Shown in pieces: positions 24,126 to 32,007 of a stretch of 64,000 bases of DNA. This DNA comes from Candidatus Saccharimonadota bacterium (GTDB taxonomy: Bacteria; Patescibacteriota; Saccharimonadia; Saccharimonadales; Saccharimonadaceae), in assembly GCA_016866755.1 (NCBI GenBank), contig VGLK01000001.1, positions 186,001-250,000 of the forward strand, given 5' to 3'. Each line of letters begins with the position of its first letter. The stretch's first letter is position 1. The translations under genes and the position numbers were made by a program. The notes beneath the pieces are model-generated. The model saw only the letters and a program-made list of their open reading frames with translations. It had not been told where the DNA came from and made no database searches.

Positions 24126-26264
24126 TTACCTAGTGAAAGCGATTTTATTACTCTTTAAATCAACTCGCACTTCATCGCCTTCATTAATACGACTGTCAAT
24201 TATTTCTAATGCTAGAGGGTTTAGTATTTTAGTTTGGATCAAACGCTTTAGCGGTCGAGCGCCAAAGGCCGGGTCGAAGCCGTCTCGAGCTAGCGACCGT
24301 CGCACAGAATCTGAAAAGATTAAACTAATACCTTTGTTTTGTTGTATCTGTTTTGTAACTGCCGCTAACTGTACGTTAACAATTTTCTCCATGCTATTTT
24401 CTGTAATTCGATTAAAAAGCACGATATCGTCGATACGATTAATGAACTCCGGCCGCAGGTGAGTTCGCAGGCTATCAAGTACTTGCGACTCGATTATTGA
24501 TAAATCATCACCTTTATAGTCCTGAATTACTTGCGACCCCAGATTGCTAGTCATGACGATTATTGTATTTGTGAAATTCACCGTCCGCCCCTGACCATCA
24601 GTCAACCGGCCGTCGTCAAGCACTTGTAGTAAAACGTTAAAAACATCTGGGTGAGCCTTTTCAATCTCATCAAATAGTATCACGCTGTACGGTCGGCGGC
24701 GCACTGCCTCTGTCAATTGTCCGCCTTGTTCATAGCCAATATAGCCCGGAGGTGAACCGATAAGCCGTGATACCGCGTGAGCCTCCATGTATTCGCTCAT
24801 GTCAATGCGAATCATGGCGCGCTCATCATTAAACAATTGCTGGCTAAGTGTTCGGGCGACTTCAGTTTTACCAACTCCAGTTGGGCCAAGGAATAGAAAT
24901 GAGCCAATTGGACGGTTCTGATCTGATATACCAGCCCGCGAGCGTCGTATGGCGTTGGCGACGCTTTCGATGGCTCTGTCTTGAGCAATTACACGAGCCC
25001 TCATAATTTCTTCTAGATTTGATAGTTTTTGCGTCTCCGACTCAACCAATCTATCAACCGGTATGCCTGTCCACCGAGCCACGACCGCCGCAATATCATC
25101 TGGAGTAACCTGATCGCGCAAGGTACGCTCATTTTCGGGTATTAAGGCAATCTGATCTCTAGCTTCCGCTAATTTCTTTTGAGTTTCGGGAATTTCACCG
25201 TACTTTATACGACTGGCCGTTGCAAGATCTGCTTCACGTTCGGCCGCCACAAGCTGCGAGCGCAGATCGTCAAGCTTTTCGGCATAGCGGTTAACCTGCG
25301 AAATCAGCTCTTTTTCGTGTTGCCATATTTTTGATTCAGCTTTGGCTTGCAATTTGAGCTGGCTAATTTGGTTATCAATTTCTGCCTTACGTTTTTTAGC
25401 ACTATCCAATTTATCTTTTTTAAGTGCCGTCTGTTCAATTTCAAGTTGAATAATACGATGATTTAGTCGATCTAGCTCGATTGGCGTCGATTCAAGCTGC
25501 ATTTTTAACGCGCTTGTCGCTTCATCTAGCAGGTCTACCGCTTTATCGGGCAAAAATCGATCCGGTAAATAGCGAGTGCTTAATTGAGCTGCTGCCACAA
25601 TAGCTGCGTCGGTAATTTTTACGCCGTGATGCACTTCATATTTTTCCTGAATACCACGAAGAATAGCGATCGTGTCATTGAGTGTCGGCTCGCCAACATA
25701 CACTGGTTGAAAGCGGCGCTCAAGAGCGGCGTCGGTCTCGATGTATTTTCGGTATTCGTTCAGAGTAGTTGCGCCAATCATATGCAGCTTGCCACGGGCA
25801 AGGAGAGGTTTTAGCATGTTACCGGCATCTACCGAGCCACCGCCACCACCGGCTCCAACAATAGTATGAAGTTCATCAACAAATAATAAGATTTCCCCAG
25901 CCGCATCTTCGACCTGTTTTAATACTGCCTTAAGCCGCTCTTCAAACTGACCTTTAAACGATGCACCGGCGAGAAGCGAGCTAATCTCTAAACTAATAAG
26001 CTGTTTATTTTTAAGGCTAGATGGTACATCGCCACTTATAATACGTTGCGCAAGCGCTTCTATGATGGCAGTTTTACCAACTCCTGGCTCGCCAATAAGA
26101 ACAGGATTATTTTTAGTACGACGGCTTAAAATCTGCATTGTACGGCGAATTTCATCGTCTCGTCCAATAACAGGATCAAGTTTGCCCTCGCGAGCTAGAG
26201 CTGTAATATCTTGCCCGTACTGTTCGAGTGGTAGCTTATCTGATTGTTGACTATCTGGATTCAT
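24126..26264 (-). CDS. clpB: ClpB-type disaggregase without the N-terminal domain
   Basis: A 712-residue Hsp100 ATPase. It has two AAA+ modules: Walker A GEPGVGKT with Walker [10 protein letters not shown] in the first, and GPTGVGKT with [15 protein letters not shown] in the second. The long coiled-coil middle domain (about residues 255-390) identifies ClpB. The usual N-terminal Clp_N domain (about 145 residues) is missing: the protein begins just before the D1 linker [13 protein letters not shown]. Start ATG 26264 is set by AAAGGAG six bases before it. A CIRCE operator lies upstream. Confidence 0.93.
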   Translation of the reverse strand: MNPDSQQSDKLPLEQYGQDITALAREGKLDPVIGRDDEIRRTMQILSRRTKNNPVLIGEPGVGKTAIIEALAQRIISGDVPSSLKNKQLISLEISSLLAGASFKGQFEERLKAVLKQVEDAAGEILLFVDELHTIVGAGGGGGSVDAGNMLKPLLARGKLHMIGATTLNEYRKYIETDAALERRFQPVYVGEPTLNDTIAILRGIQEKYEVHHGVKITDAAIVAAAQLSTRYLPDRFLPDKAVDLLDEATSALKMQLESTPIELDRLNHRIIQLEIEQTALKKDKLDSAKKRKAEIDNQISQLKLQAKAESKIWQHEKELISQVNRYAEKLDDLRSQLVAAEREADLATASRIKYGEIPETQKKLAEARDQIALIPENERTLRDQVTPDDIAAVVARWTGIPVDRLVESETQKLSNLEEIMRARVIAQDRAIESVANAIRRSRAGISDQNRPIGSFLFLGPTGVGKTEVARTLSQQLFNDERAMIRIDMSEYMEAHAVSRLIGSPPGYIGYEQGGQLTEAVRRRPYSVILFDEIEKAHPDVFNVLLQVLDDGRLTDGQGRTVNFTNTIIVMTSNLGSQVIQDYKGDDLSIIESQVLDSLRTHLRPEFINRIDDIVLFNRITENSMEKIVNVQLAAVTKQIQQNKGISLIFSDSVRRSLARDGFDPAFGARPLKRLIQTKILNPLALEIIDSRINEGDEVRVDLKSNKIAFTR

Positions 26265-26304
26265 ATCATCTCCTTTCATCTGAAAGACTACGATTTATAT
26301 AATA

Positions 26305-26334
26305 ATTATATAAATTTTAGCACTCGCACGTCAA
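26305..26334 (-). promoter_or_regulatory. clpB promoter
   Basis: On the minus strand TTGACG (26334-26329), 18 bp, TATAAT (26310-26305). The -35 lies inside the CIRCE spacer. Confidence 0.65.
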
Positions 26335-26343
26335 GAGTGCTAA
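26317..26343 (-). promoter_or_regulatory. CIRCE operator (HrcA binding site)
   Basis: TTAGCACTC-N9-GAGTGCTAA, a perfect match to the CIRCE consensus, covering the clpB -35. It predicts HrcA repression and heat induction. Confidence 0.93.
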
Positions 26344-26416
26344 CATTGCATTGCTGTTAAAAAGTTTATAGTATTTATGTAACCCCGTTCGTATAAAGAT
26401 ATGGGAGTTGTACATC

Positions 26417-26764
26417 ATGATGACTCGTCAACGCGCCTATAGGATTCTTGGTTTTACTCACAAAGGTGTGTGCACAGCAGCTATGCTGCATACGCGCCTA
26501 AAGGGTACGTTTCGTAATGCAGAACACGCTGCCAATTGCTACATAGCCGCCCTGTGGTGTGCCGCCGATGCAAAGTTGCTCGACGTATCGATTGCAAAGC
26601 GCCTGCAACGTGATTACTGGTTTAACGAAGCCCCAAACTTAAGGGCAAGTATGCCAGCTTGCCGTGCTAAAATTGAGACGCTTTTAAGGCTCCTTGAGCC
26701 AATAAAGTCAGAAGAAGTTCAGTTTACTATCCAGGTGTGGAATATACGCGATCTATTACGGTAA
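26417..26764 (+). CDS. Unknown small helical protein
   Basis: A 115-residue basic protein rich in Ala, Leu, Arg and Cys, apparently all-helical, without membrane segments. The first residues MMTRQRAYRILGF give two possible starts (26417 or 26420); GGGAG at 26403-26407 serves either. It lies between the CIRCE region and tuf. Four cysteines are spread singly (VCTAA, NCYIA, LWCAA, ACRAK). No family recognised. Confidence 0.55.
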   Translation: MMTRQRAYRILGFTHKGVCTAAMLHTRLKGTFRNAEHAANCYIAALWCAADAKLLDVSIAKRLQRDYWFNEAPNLRASMPACRAKIETLLRLLEPIKSEEVQFTIQVWNIRDLLR

Positions 26765-26782
26765 TAAAGAGAAGGAGCGTAT

Positions 26783-26866
26783 ATGACAGATTGTTATGAT
26801 GACCCCGTTAGTGTGTTTTTCGTAGTTATACAAAAAATATACGGCGGGGTTTGTCATGTACTGTAG
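26783..26866 (+). CDS. Possible 27-aa peptide overlapping a hairpin
   Basis: ATG 26783 follows AAGGAG (26772-26777) at 5 bases and opens MTDCYDDPVSVFFVV, ending at TAG 26866. The same bases form an ACCCCG/CGGGGT inverted repeat (26802-26840) followed by TTTGT, which may be a terminator. The Shine-Dalgarno site favours translation, so both roles are possible. Confidence 0.35.
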   Translation: MTDCYDDPVSVFFVVIQKIYGGVCHVL

Positions 26867-26901
26867 TTTTGGCGCGGCGCGTTAATCGGTGCGGCCAGGT
26901 C

Positions 26902-26930
26902 TTTACGAGTGACAAATTACTCTGTATAAT
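26902..26930 (+). promoter_or_regulatory. tuf promoter
   Basis: TTTACG, 17 bp, TATAAT. It gives a leader of about 75 nt. Confidence 0.75.
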
Positions 26931-27011
26931 AGCAATTATACGCCTCAAAAAGTCTTATTCAGGCTGGTTTAGGTGCGATATGTAATAAATAACAAGGAGA
27001 TAATTTCCACA

Positions 27012-28196
27012 ATGGCAGATTTCGATCGAAGCAAGCCTCATGTAAATGTGGGTACTATGGGTCACGTTGACCACGGTAAAACCACATTGACAGCAGCGAT
27101 TACTCACGTTCTCGCTAAGCGCCTTCCAAGCGACGTTAACAAACCTCGTAACTACGAAGACATTGACAACGCGCCAGAAGAGAAGCAGCGCGGTATTACC
27201 ATCGCGTCATCACACCAAGAGTACGAATCAGAAGTTCGTCACTACGCGCACGTTGACATGCCTGGTCACGCCGACTACGTTAAAAACATGATTACCGGTG
27301 CAGCACAGGTTGATGGTGCGGTACTTGTTGTGTCAGCAGCTGACGGCCCTATGCCTCAGACTCGTGAGCACGTTCTGCTTGCCAAGCAAGTTGGTGTGCC
27401 AAAGATTGTTGTGTTCCTGAACAAAATGGACATGGCAGACGAAGAGCTAGTTGAACTAGTTGAGATGGACGTACGCGAACTTCTTGACAAGAACGGCTTT
27501 GACGGCGACAACGCTCCAGTGATTAAGGGTTCTGCACTTAAGGCACTAGACGGCGAAGAGAAATACGAAGACGCGATCATGGAGCTGGTAAAAGCTATGG
27601 ACGACTACGTTCCAGAACCAACTCGCGATCTAGACAAAGACTTCCTTATGCCAATTGAAGACGTATTTTCAATTAAAGGTCGTGGTACTGTTGCCACTGG
27701 TCGTATTGAGCAGGGTATTGTAAAAGTAAACGACGAAGTTGAAATTGTTGGTATTAAGAATACTCAAAAATCAGTTGTAACCGGTATTGAGGCCTTTAAA
27801 AAGAGCCTTGATCGCGGACAAGCTGGTGACAACGCTGGTGTACTACTTCGTGGTATTGAGCGCGAACAAATTGAGCGTGGTCAGGTGCTTGCTAAGCCAG
27901 GTTCAATCACTCCACACACCGAGTTTGACGCTGAAGTGTACGTTCTTAAGAAGGAAGAAGGCGGCCGCCACACTCCATTCTCTAAGGGCTATAAACCACA
28001 GTTCTACTTCCGTACAACTGACGTTACTGGTGAAGTTGAACTTCCAGCCGACAAAGAGATGGTTATGCCAGGCGACACTGTAACCTTTAAGGTTAAGTTG
28101 CTTGCTCCAATCGCCATGGAACAGGGTCTAAACTTTGCTATTCGCGAAGGTGGACGCACTGTTGGTGCTGGTGTAGTAACGGCGATTACTAAGTAA
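27012..28196 (+). CDS. tuf: Elongation factor Tu
   Basis: A 394-residue GTPase that delivers aminoacyl-tRNA. G1 [10 protein letters not shown], switch [13 protein letters not shown]3 DMPGHADYV (Met replaces the usual Cys after Asp), G4 NKMD and G5 GSALKAL are present. Domains II and III end [16 protein letters not shown]. An upstream in-frame ATG (26973) is not used: the AAGGAG site (26994-26998) and family alignment select ATG 27012. It is monocistronic between its own promoter and terminator. Confidence 0.97.
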   Translation: MADFDRSKPHVNVGTMGHVDHGKTTLTAAITHVLAKRLPSDVNKPRNYEDIDNAPEEKQRGITIASSHQEYESEVRHYAHVDMPGHADYVKNMITGAAQVDGAVLVVSAADGPMPQTREHVLLAKQVGVPKIVVFLNKMDMADEELVELVEMDVRELLDKNGFDGDNAPVIKGSALKALDGEEKYEDAIMELVKAMDDYVPEPTRDLDKDFLMPIEDVFSIKGRGTVATGRIEQGIVKVNDEVEIVGIKNTQKSVVTGIEAFKKSLDRGQAGDNAGVLLRGIEREQIERGQVLAKPGSITPHTEFDAEVYVLKKEEGGRHTPFSKGYKPQFYFRTTDVTGEVELPADKEMVMPGDTVTFKVKLLAPIAMEQGLNFAIREGGRTVGAGVVTAITK

Positions 28197-28210
28197 TCAC
28201 CTGTTAAACT

Positions 28211-28243
28211 AAAAAACGGCTCTCGTTATGAGGGCTGTTTTTT
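28211..28243 (+). terminator. tuf terminator
   Basis: ACGGCTCTC pairs with GAGGGCTGT around GTTAT, with A and T runs on the two sides. Confidence 0.85.
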
Positions 28244-28266
28244 GTGCATAAAACCCTATGGCAAGC

Positions 28267-28272
28267 TATACT
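28267..28272 (+). promoter_or_regulatory. -10 of the PLD-family gene, near-leaderless
   Basis: TATACT, 9 bases before ATG 28282. Confidence 0.5.
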
Positions 28273-28281
28273 AAAAATATT

Positions 28282-29238
28282 ATGACAACTTTTAGGCAGG
28301 TAGATATAGCTGAGTATGCCGATGAAATTAGCAGTCGGTTAGACCGTGCCTCAAAGCACGTGTTGCTAGAGACGATGTCAATAAATAACGATGGTGCTGA
28401 AATTGAACAAATTTGGCAAGGTGTTATAAAAGCGGTACAGAGAGGAGTGGCTGTAACGCTAGTATACGATCGTTTTAGTGCATTTGATGCGCTCTTATAT
28501 AGCGGCGTGAGTGGCTTAAGACGACTTTCACGGCTAGAGCAAAGACTTGAGAAGGCTGGTGTGATGCTGCATAAGGTTGGCCGCGTGCGACTTAACCCGT
28601 TTTCGGGTCGTCATCATGCAAAAGCTGTTGTTATTGACGACGATATATATATTGGTGGCGGAATAAATCTTATGCAGCAATCGTTTGCAACTCATGACTA
28701 CATGTTACATTTTAATGACTCTATTTTGGCGCAGCAGCTTTACACAACCTTACCAAAGTACGCGCTTGATCGTACGCACACACCAGAAATTTGTATAGAT
28801 TCGCAAACTCGACTTGTGTTCGACCCTGGCGATACGCGCCAGTCGCCAATTATCGACAACGTTTTTGAGTCGTTAGTAGATGGTCGTAAAGTTTGGTACG
28901 CGTCAAAACTTATGCCGGATAGGGCGCTGCATAAATCCATGCAAGTAATTTCGAAAAAAATTTACAAATTTAATCGTATTAAAACTGCATCGCTTTTTGA
29001 TAAGGTTGCATTACTGCTAGATGGAGTTAGGTATGGCACTCAAACGCAGTACAGGGGAATGCGACAGATTCATGCTAAAGCAATTGTTACGCAAAAACAT
29101 AACGGAGAAAGTACAGTTATAACGGGATCGCATAATTTTAACTCGCGCGGTGTGCGCTTTGGTACTCAAGAGGTGGCGCTAATAAGTACTTCTAAAGAGC
29201 TGGTCGCTACAGTAGCTCGTTACATCGAAAACCTGTAG
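28282..29238 (+). CDS. Phospholipase D-family protein (cardiolipin synthase-like)
   Basis: A 318-residue protein with two HKD motifs. The first is HHAKAVVIDDDIYIGGGIN (about residue 115), the second IHAKAIVTQK...VITGSHNFNSRG (about residue 265). PLD enzymes use these to form a phosphatidyl-histidine intermediate in phospholipid hydrolysis or transfer. No membrane segment precedes the first motif, unlike classical cardiolipin synthase, so a cytosolic or peripheral phosphodiesterase is also possible. An upstream ATG (28258) overlaps the -10 and is rejected as start. Confidence 0.8.
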   Translation: MTTFRQVDIAEYADEISSRLDRASKHVLLETMSINNDGAEIEQIWQGVIKAVQRGVAVTLVYDRFSAFDALLYSGVSGLRRLSRLEQRLEKAGVMLHKVGRVRLNPFSGRHHAKAVVIDDDIYIGGGINLMQQSFATHDYMLHFNDSILAQQLYTTLPKYALDRTHTPEICIDSQTRLVFDPGDTRQSPIIDNVFESLVDGRKVWYASKLMPDRALHKSMQVISKKIYKFNRIKTASLFDKVALLLDGVRYGTQTQYRGMRQIHAKAIVTQKHNGESTVITGSHNFNSRGVRFGTQEVALISTSKELVATVARYIENL

Positions 29239-29306
29239 GCGTCGAAAACCCCGCTAATGCAGGCGGAGTACCGTTAGCAGGGTTCTCGACGCTCGTAGCG
29301 GGGTTG
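29239..29306 (-). terminator. Branched terminator with two alternative pairings (cassette D)
   Basis: Just downstream of the minus-strand gene at 29320-29727. On the minus strand the arm GCGTCGAGAACCCTGCTAA (29292-29274) pairs with TTAGCGGGGTTTTCGACGC (29257-29239), with two mismatches. An earlier arm, AACCCCGCTA (29305-29296), is perfectly complementary to TAGCGGGGTT inside the same right arm (29256-29247), so two folds compete. Confidence 0.6.
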
Positions 29307-29319
29307 ATTGTGGTGTAAA

Positions 29320-29727
29320 TTACTGTGGCAGCATGTACACCAGGCGGATTCCCTTGTCGGGGTTGTAGTCGACATAGGACTTCTTGATGTTGATCTGGCC
29401 GTAGGTGCCGAGCCTGAAGCGCGAGCTGTGCATGAAGTGCGGCAGGCTGTTGTGCAGCAGGGTCTCAACCTGAAACCGCTTGAGATGGACGCCGTTGTAG
29501 GGGATCCAATCTGTCGTGATGCGGTAGAACTTCTTGCCGCCACGCACCGAGTTGTAGAGGCCACCACCACGAACGGTGCGTCCGCTTCTGATGCTCTCCA
29601 TGAGGGTCTCGACGACAGGCGAGCACTTGGCGGTGAGGTCTTCGATGCTCATGCGCGGAGGCCCCACCAGGCGCCTGAGCGTACCGGTCTTGGGGGTAGA
29701 AGCTTGCTGGTTTCTTGAGGGGTTCAC
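29320..29727 (-). CDS. Unknown basic protein, G+C-rich orphan (cassette D)
   Basis: A 135-residue basic protein starting GTG 29727 with AAAGGT seven bases before it. An internal ATG (SIEDLTAKC start, about residue 26) is an alternative. Codons end mostly in C or G, unlike neighbouring tuf and rpsJ. There is a Gly-rich turn (GRTVRGGGLYNSVRGGKK) and an aromatic-rich second half. No signal peptide or membrane segment; no family recognised. It has its own promoter (29765-29792) under a palindromic operator and its own terminator. Confidence 0.6.
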   Translation of the reverse strand: MNPSRNQQASTPKTGTLRRLVGPPRMSIEDLTAKCSPVVETLMESIRSGRTVRGGGLYNSVRGGKKFYRITTDWIPYNGVHLKRFQVETLLHNSLPHFMHSSRFRLGTYGQINIKKSYVDYNPDKGIRLVYMLPQ

Positions 29728-29764
29728 GGCCTATACCTTTCGTCGTAGAGAATACCGTACAAAA

Positions 29765-29792
29765 ATTATAACACATAATTACTTTTAATCAA
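29765..29792 (-). promoter_or_regulatory. Promoter of cassette D
   Basis: On the minus strand TTGATT (29792-29787), 16 bp, TATAAT (29770-29765). Confidence 0.7.
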
Positions 29793-29805
29793 TAGTAATT
29801 GTGTG
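29772..29805 (+). promoter_or_regulatory. Inverted-repeat operator between cassette D and rpsJ
   Basis: CACATAATTAC (29772-29782) and GTAATTGTGTG (29795-29805) are reverse complements at 10 of 11 positions. The repeat covers the cassette D -35/spacer and the -35 of rpsJ, so one dimeric regulator could act on both divergent promoters. Confidence 0.5.
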
Positions 29806-29827
29806 TTCGCTATTTTAATGGTATACT
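29799..29827 (+). promoter_or_regulatory. rpsJ promoter
   Basis: TTGTGT, 17 bp, TGG-TATACT (extended -10 at 29819-29827), with a leader of about 80 nt ending in AAGGAGGAG. Confidence 0.7.
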
Positions 29828-29913
29828 ACACAAGAATATAAATTTATTCCGAGAACTTATCGTTCCTACTGGGCAAGTTAAGGTTACGGAATTGTACATA
29901 ATAAGGAGGAGCG

Positions 29914-30234
29914 ATGGCTCAAACAAACGAAGGATTAAAGATCCGAATTCGTCTTAAGGCGTATGACCACAAAGTGATCGACCAGTCTGCAAAACAAATT
30001 ATTGAAACGGCTATTCGTACTGGTGCCGAAGTAGCTGGACCAGTGCCTTTGCCTACTCGTAAAAGCACTTATACTGTGGTAAAAAGTCCACACGTATACA
30101 AAATGGGTGGTGAAGCCTTTGAAATGCGTGTTCACAAGCGTCTTATTGATATTACAAACGCTACCCCTAAAACTATTGATAATCTGCAAAACCTGAGCCT
30201 TCCGGCTGGCGTTGACGCAGAAATTCGTATGTAG
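29914..30234 (+). CDS. rpsJ: 30S ribosomal protein S10 (uS10)
   Basis: A 106-residue S10. The features are [29 protein letters not shown] (loop) and [17 protein letters not shown] is well placed before ATG 29914. S10 is normally the first gene of the S10 operon, directly before rplC. Here it has its own promoter and terminator and is separated from rplC by a membrane-protein gene and cassette E, about 1.2 kb. Confidence 0.96.
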   Translation: MAQTNEGLKIRIRLKAYDHKVIDQSAKQIIETAIRTGAEVAGPVPLPTRKSTYTVVKSPHVYKMGGEAFEMRVHKRLIDITNATPKTIDNLQNLSLPAGVDAEIRM

Positions 30235-30251
30235 TTTTAACTTATAACAAT

Positions 30252-30287
30252 GCCCGCAGAGCTTTAAGAGGCTGTGCGGGCTTTTTT
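30252..30287 (+). terminator. rpsJ terminator
   Basis: GCCCGCA (30252-30258) pairs with TGCGGGC (30275-30281), inner GC pairs, followed by six T. Confidence 0.9.
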
Positions 30288-30307
30288 GGTATAAAGCGTA
30301 AGCCTTT

Positions 30308-30316
30308 TGGTATACT
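30308..30316 (+). promoter_or_regulatory. Extended -10 of the small membrane protein gene
   Basis: TGG-TATACT ending 10 bases before ATG 30327. Confidence 0.55.
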
Positions 30317-30326
30317 GATAAGAGTT

Positions 30327-30659
30327 ATGTCACAAAAGTCCCGTACCTATGCTCGCAACCGAAACCGATCTTCGGAAATTTTTAGTCGTAAGGGGCGAGA
30401 AAAAATTTATGAGCGTGACAGTATGTTTTTTCTTAAGTTAATTATTTATATTATGCTAGGGTCGCTATGGGTGGCATTCTCGACGCCACTAATGTTTGGG
30501 GATTTTTTTGCATTAACGGGCATACCGGTTGGACTAGTGGTTGGGCTTGTGCTTGTAATGTATACCGAAAAGTATCAGTATAACCGAAAAATTTGGTACA
30601 GTGTACTGCCGATCGTCGCTATAATCAGCTATTTTTTGCCAACCGGAATTGTACTGTAA
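30327..30659 (+). CDS. Unknown small membrane protein
   Basis: A 110-residue protein with a basic, Arg-rich N-terminus (about residues 1-30, predicted cytoplasmic) and three hydrophobic segments (about 33-53, 60-78 and 90-108). The leader is only about 4 nt. No recognised family. It lies inside the split S10 operon, so its position next to ribosomal genes probably reflects insertion rather than function. Confidence 0.6.
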   Translation: MSQKSRTYARNRNRSSEIFSRKGREKIYERDSMFFLKLIIYIMLGSLWVAFSTPLMFGDFFALTGIPVGLVVGLVLVMYTEKYQYNRKIWYSVLPIVAIISYFLPTGIVL

Positions 30660-30660
30660 A

Positions 30661-30703
30661 AAAGGAAAAACCCGGCGACCACTTGTGTGGCAACCGGGGT
30701 TTC
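30661..30703 (-). terminator. Terminator of cassette E
   Basis: CCCGG/CCGGG (30671-30675, 30694-30698) enclosing CCAC/GTGG. On the minus strand it is followed by TTTTTCCTTT. It may also stop the plus-strand membrane-protein transcript. Confidence 0.65.
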
Positions 30704-30748
30704 CGAAAGTCTCCTCTCTAAAATGTGTCGTTTACCTGCGCGTGGGTA

Positions 30749-31126
30749 TTACCGCACGAACTTGTGCGTTACCTCACTTCGAAGATCAATGCGCAGCAGG
30801 CCGCCCACGCGCACGGCCTTCGCTACCTTGACCCAGCCATTGGGGCGAACACCGTGCCGCCTGACAGTCTCATCTACGCAGCGTTGAAACAGCTGAGATG
30901 CGTACTGCTGAAGCTTGGTGTGATTGATCTCGACATTGCGGTCGGAGCTGCTGCTCGCCTCGAGGGGGTAGTAGAACGTGTGGTTGTGGGGACGCGTGAC
31001 GTTCATCAGGTGAACCTGCGTCTTGGCAGTGATGGCTTCGTTCGAAATTTCTTTCGTCAAGCCGGTCATGGCCTGACGAAGCGCGATCATTGCTTCAGTT
31101 TGGAGTTGTCCTTCGGAAGGTGCCAT
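30749..31126 (-). CDS. Unknown protein, G+C-rich orphan (cassette E)
   Basis: A 125-residue protein. The N-terminal third looks helical (EGQLQTEAMIALRQAMTGL), the middle has HNHTFYYPLEASSSSDRN, and the tail is basic. No signal peptide or membrane segment; no family recognised. Start ATG 31126 has GAGG eight bases before it. C/G-ending codons dominate, as in cassettes A-D, in contrast to rplC next door. Own promoter and terminator. Confidence 0.6.
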   Translation of the reverse strand: MAPSEGQLQTEAMIALRQAMTGLTKEISNEAITAKTQVHLMNVTRPHNHTFYYPLEASSSSDRNVEINHTKLQQYASQLFQRCVDETVRRHGVRPNGWVKVAKAVRVGGLLRIDLRSEVTHKFVR

Positions 31127-31178
31127 GACAGTGCCTCAATTCTGTTGATTAGAAAAAATAGTGTTGTCACGCATGTAT

Positions 31179-31208
31179 ATTTTAAACATATTATTCTATT
31201 TTAAGCAA
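31179..31208 (-). promoter_or_regulatory. Promoter of cassette E
   Basis: On the minus strand TTGCTT (31208-31203), 18 bp, TAAAAT (31184-31179). Confidence 0.5.
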
Positions 31209-31255
31209 GAACGGCTGTAGACTCACATAATATCAAAAACAACCTCTTAAATGTA

Positions 31256-31284
31256 TTGACCTACCTCTATAAAAGTGCTACAAT
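31256..31284 (+). promoter_or_regulatory. Promoter of the rplC ribosomal operon
   Basis: TTGACC, 17 bp, TACAAT. Confidence 0.75.
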
Positions 31285-31317
31285 TAAATGGTAAATTATT
31301 ACGTAATATAAAACTTT

Positions 31318-31369
31318 CTCTTGGTGAATTTACAGGTCTACCCCCGTAGAAACCGTATATCACCAAGAG
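31318..31369 (+). promoter_or_regulatory. Leader hairpin of the rplC operon
   Basis: CTCTTGGTG (31318-31326) pairs with CACCAAGAG (31361-31369). Inside, TCTAC (31337) pairs with GTAGA (31346). Position and shape fit a ribosomal-protein autoregulation site such as that of L4 in other bacteria, but the sequence itself is not one I recognise. Confidence 0.55.
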
Positions 31370-31392
31370 TTTTAAGTGGGAGTAAGAGGGCA

Positions 31393-32007
31393 ATGAAAGC
31401 ACTTCTCGGTACCAAACTTGGTATGACCCAAATCATCAGCGAAGATGGGCGTGCAGTTCCTGTAACGCTTATTCAAGCTGGCCCTGTGACCGTGACTCAG
31501 GTGAAGTCTATCGATAAAGATGGCTACAACGCGGTTCAAGTGGCATATGGTGAGGGTAAGAACCTGAGCAAGGCCGTAGCTGGACATGTCAAGCCAGCTC
31601 AAGTGTCTCCGAAGACAATTCGGGAATTCCGTGTGGAAGAACTGCCTACCGATGTAAAGGTAGGCGACACAATTGACGTCTCAAAATTTAGTCTAGGCGA
31701 AATGGTCGACGCCACAGGCACAAGCAAGGGTAAAGGTTTTGCCGGTACGGTAAAGCGACACAACTTTAACACAAGCAAAAAGACTCACGGTGGTAACGGT
31801 AACGTTCGTAAGCCGGGTTCGATTGGATCAATGTATCCTCAAAAAGTCTTTAAGGGTAAACGAATGGCAGGCCGCATGGGTGCTGATCGCGTTACCGTTA
31901 AAAACCTAGAGATTGCATACATAGACCCAACAACTAATCTTATTGGTGTTAAGGGTGCTGTACCTGGACCTCGCAAAGGCTTGGTAATTTTAGGAGGTAA
32001 AGCGTAA
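31393..32007 (+). CDS. rplC: 50S ribosomal protein L3 (uL3)
   Basis: A 204-residue L3. It opens MKALLGTKLGMTQI and contains the family signature around GFAGTVKRHNFNT with THGGNGNVRKPGSIG. The frame is open upstream to 31321, but that part is the leader hairpin, and the family start is ATG 31393. Its stop overlaps the rplD start (TAATG). First structural gene of the main ribosomal block. Confidence 0.96.
   Translation: MKALLGTKLGMTQIISEDGRAVPVTLIQAGPVTVTQVKSIDKDGYNAVQVAYGEGKNLSKAVAGHVKPAQVSPKTIREFRVEELPTDVKVGDTIDVSKFSLGEMVDATGTSKGKGFAGTVKRHNFNTSKKTHGGNGNVRKPGSIGSMYPQKVFKGKRMAGRMGADRVTVKNLEIAYIDPTTNLIGVKGAVPGPRKGLVILGGKA

Noticed and set aside
26802-26843. Certain terminator before tuf
   Set aside because: The ACCCCG/CGGGGT repeat has a long weak loop and a poor T run, and overlaps a short ORF with a good ribosome site, so it is only mentioned as an alternative.
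29274-29776. Overlapping ORFs on both strands at cassette D
   Set aside because: High G+C leaves few stops; only the 135-residue minus-strand frame has a promoter, ribosome site and terminator in the right order.
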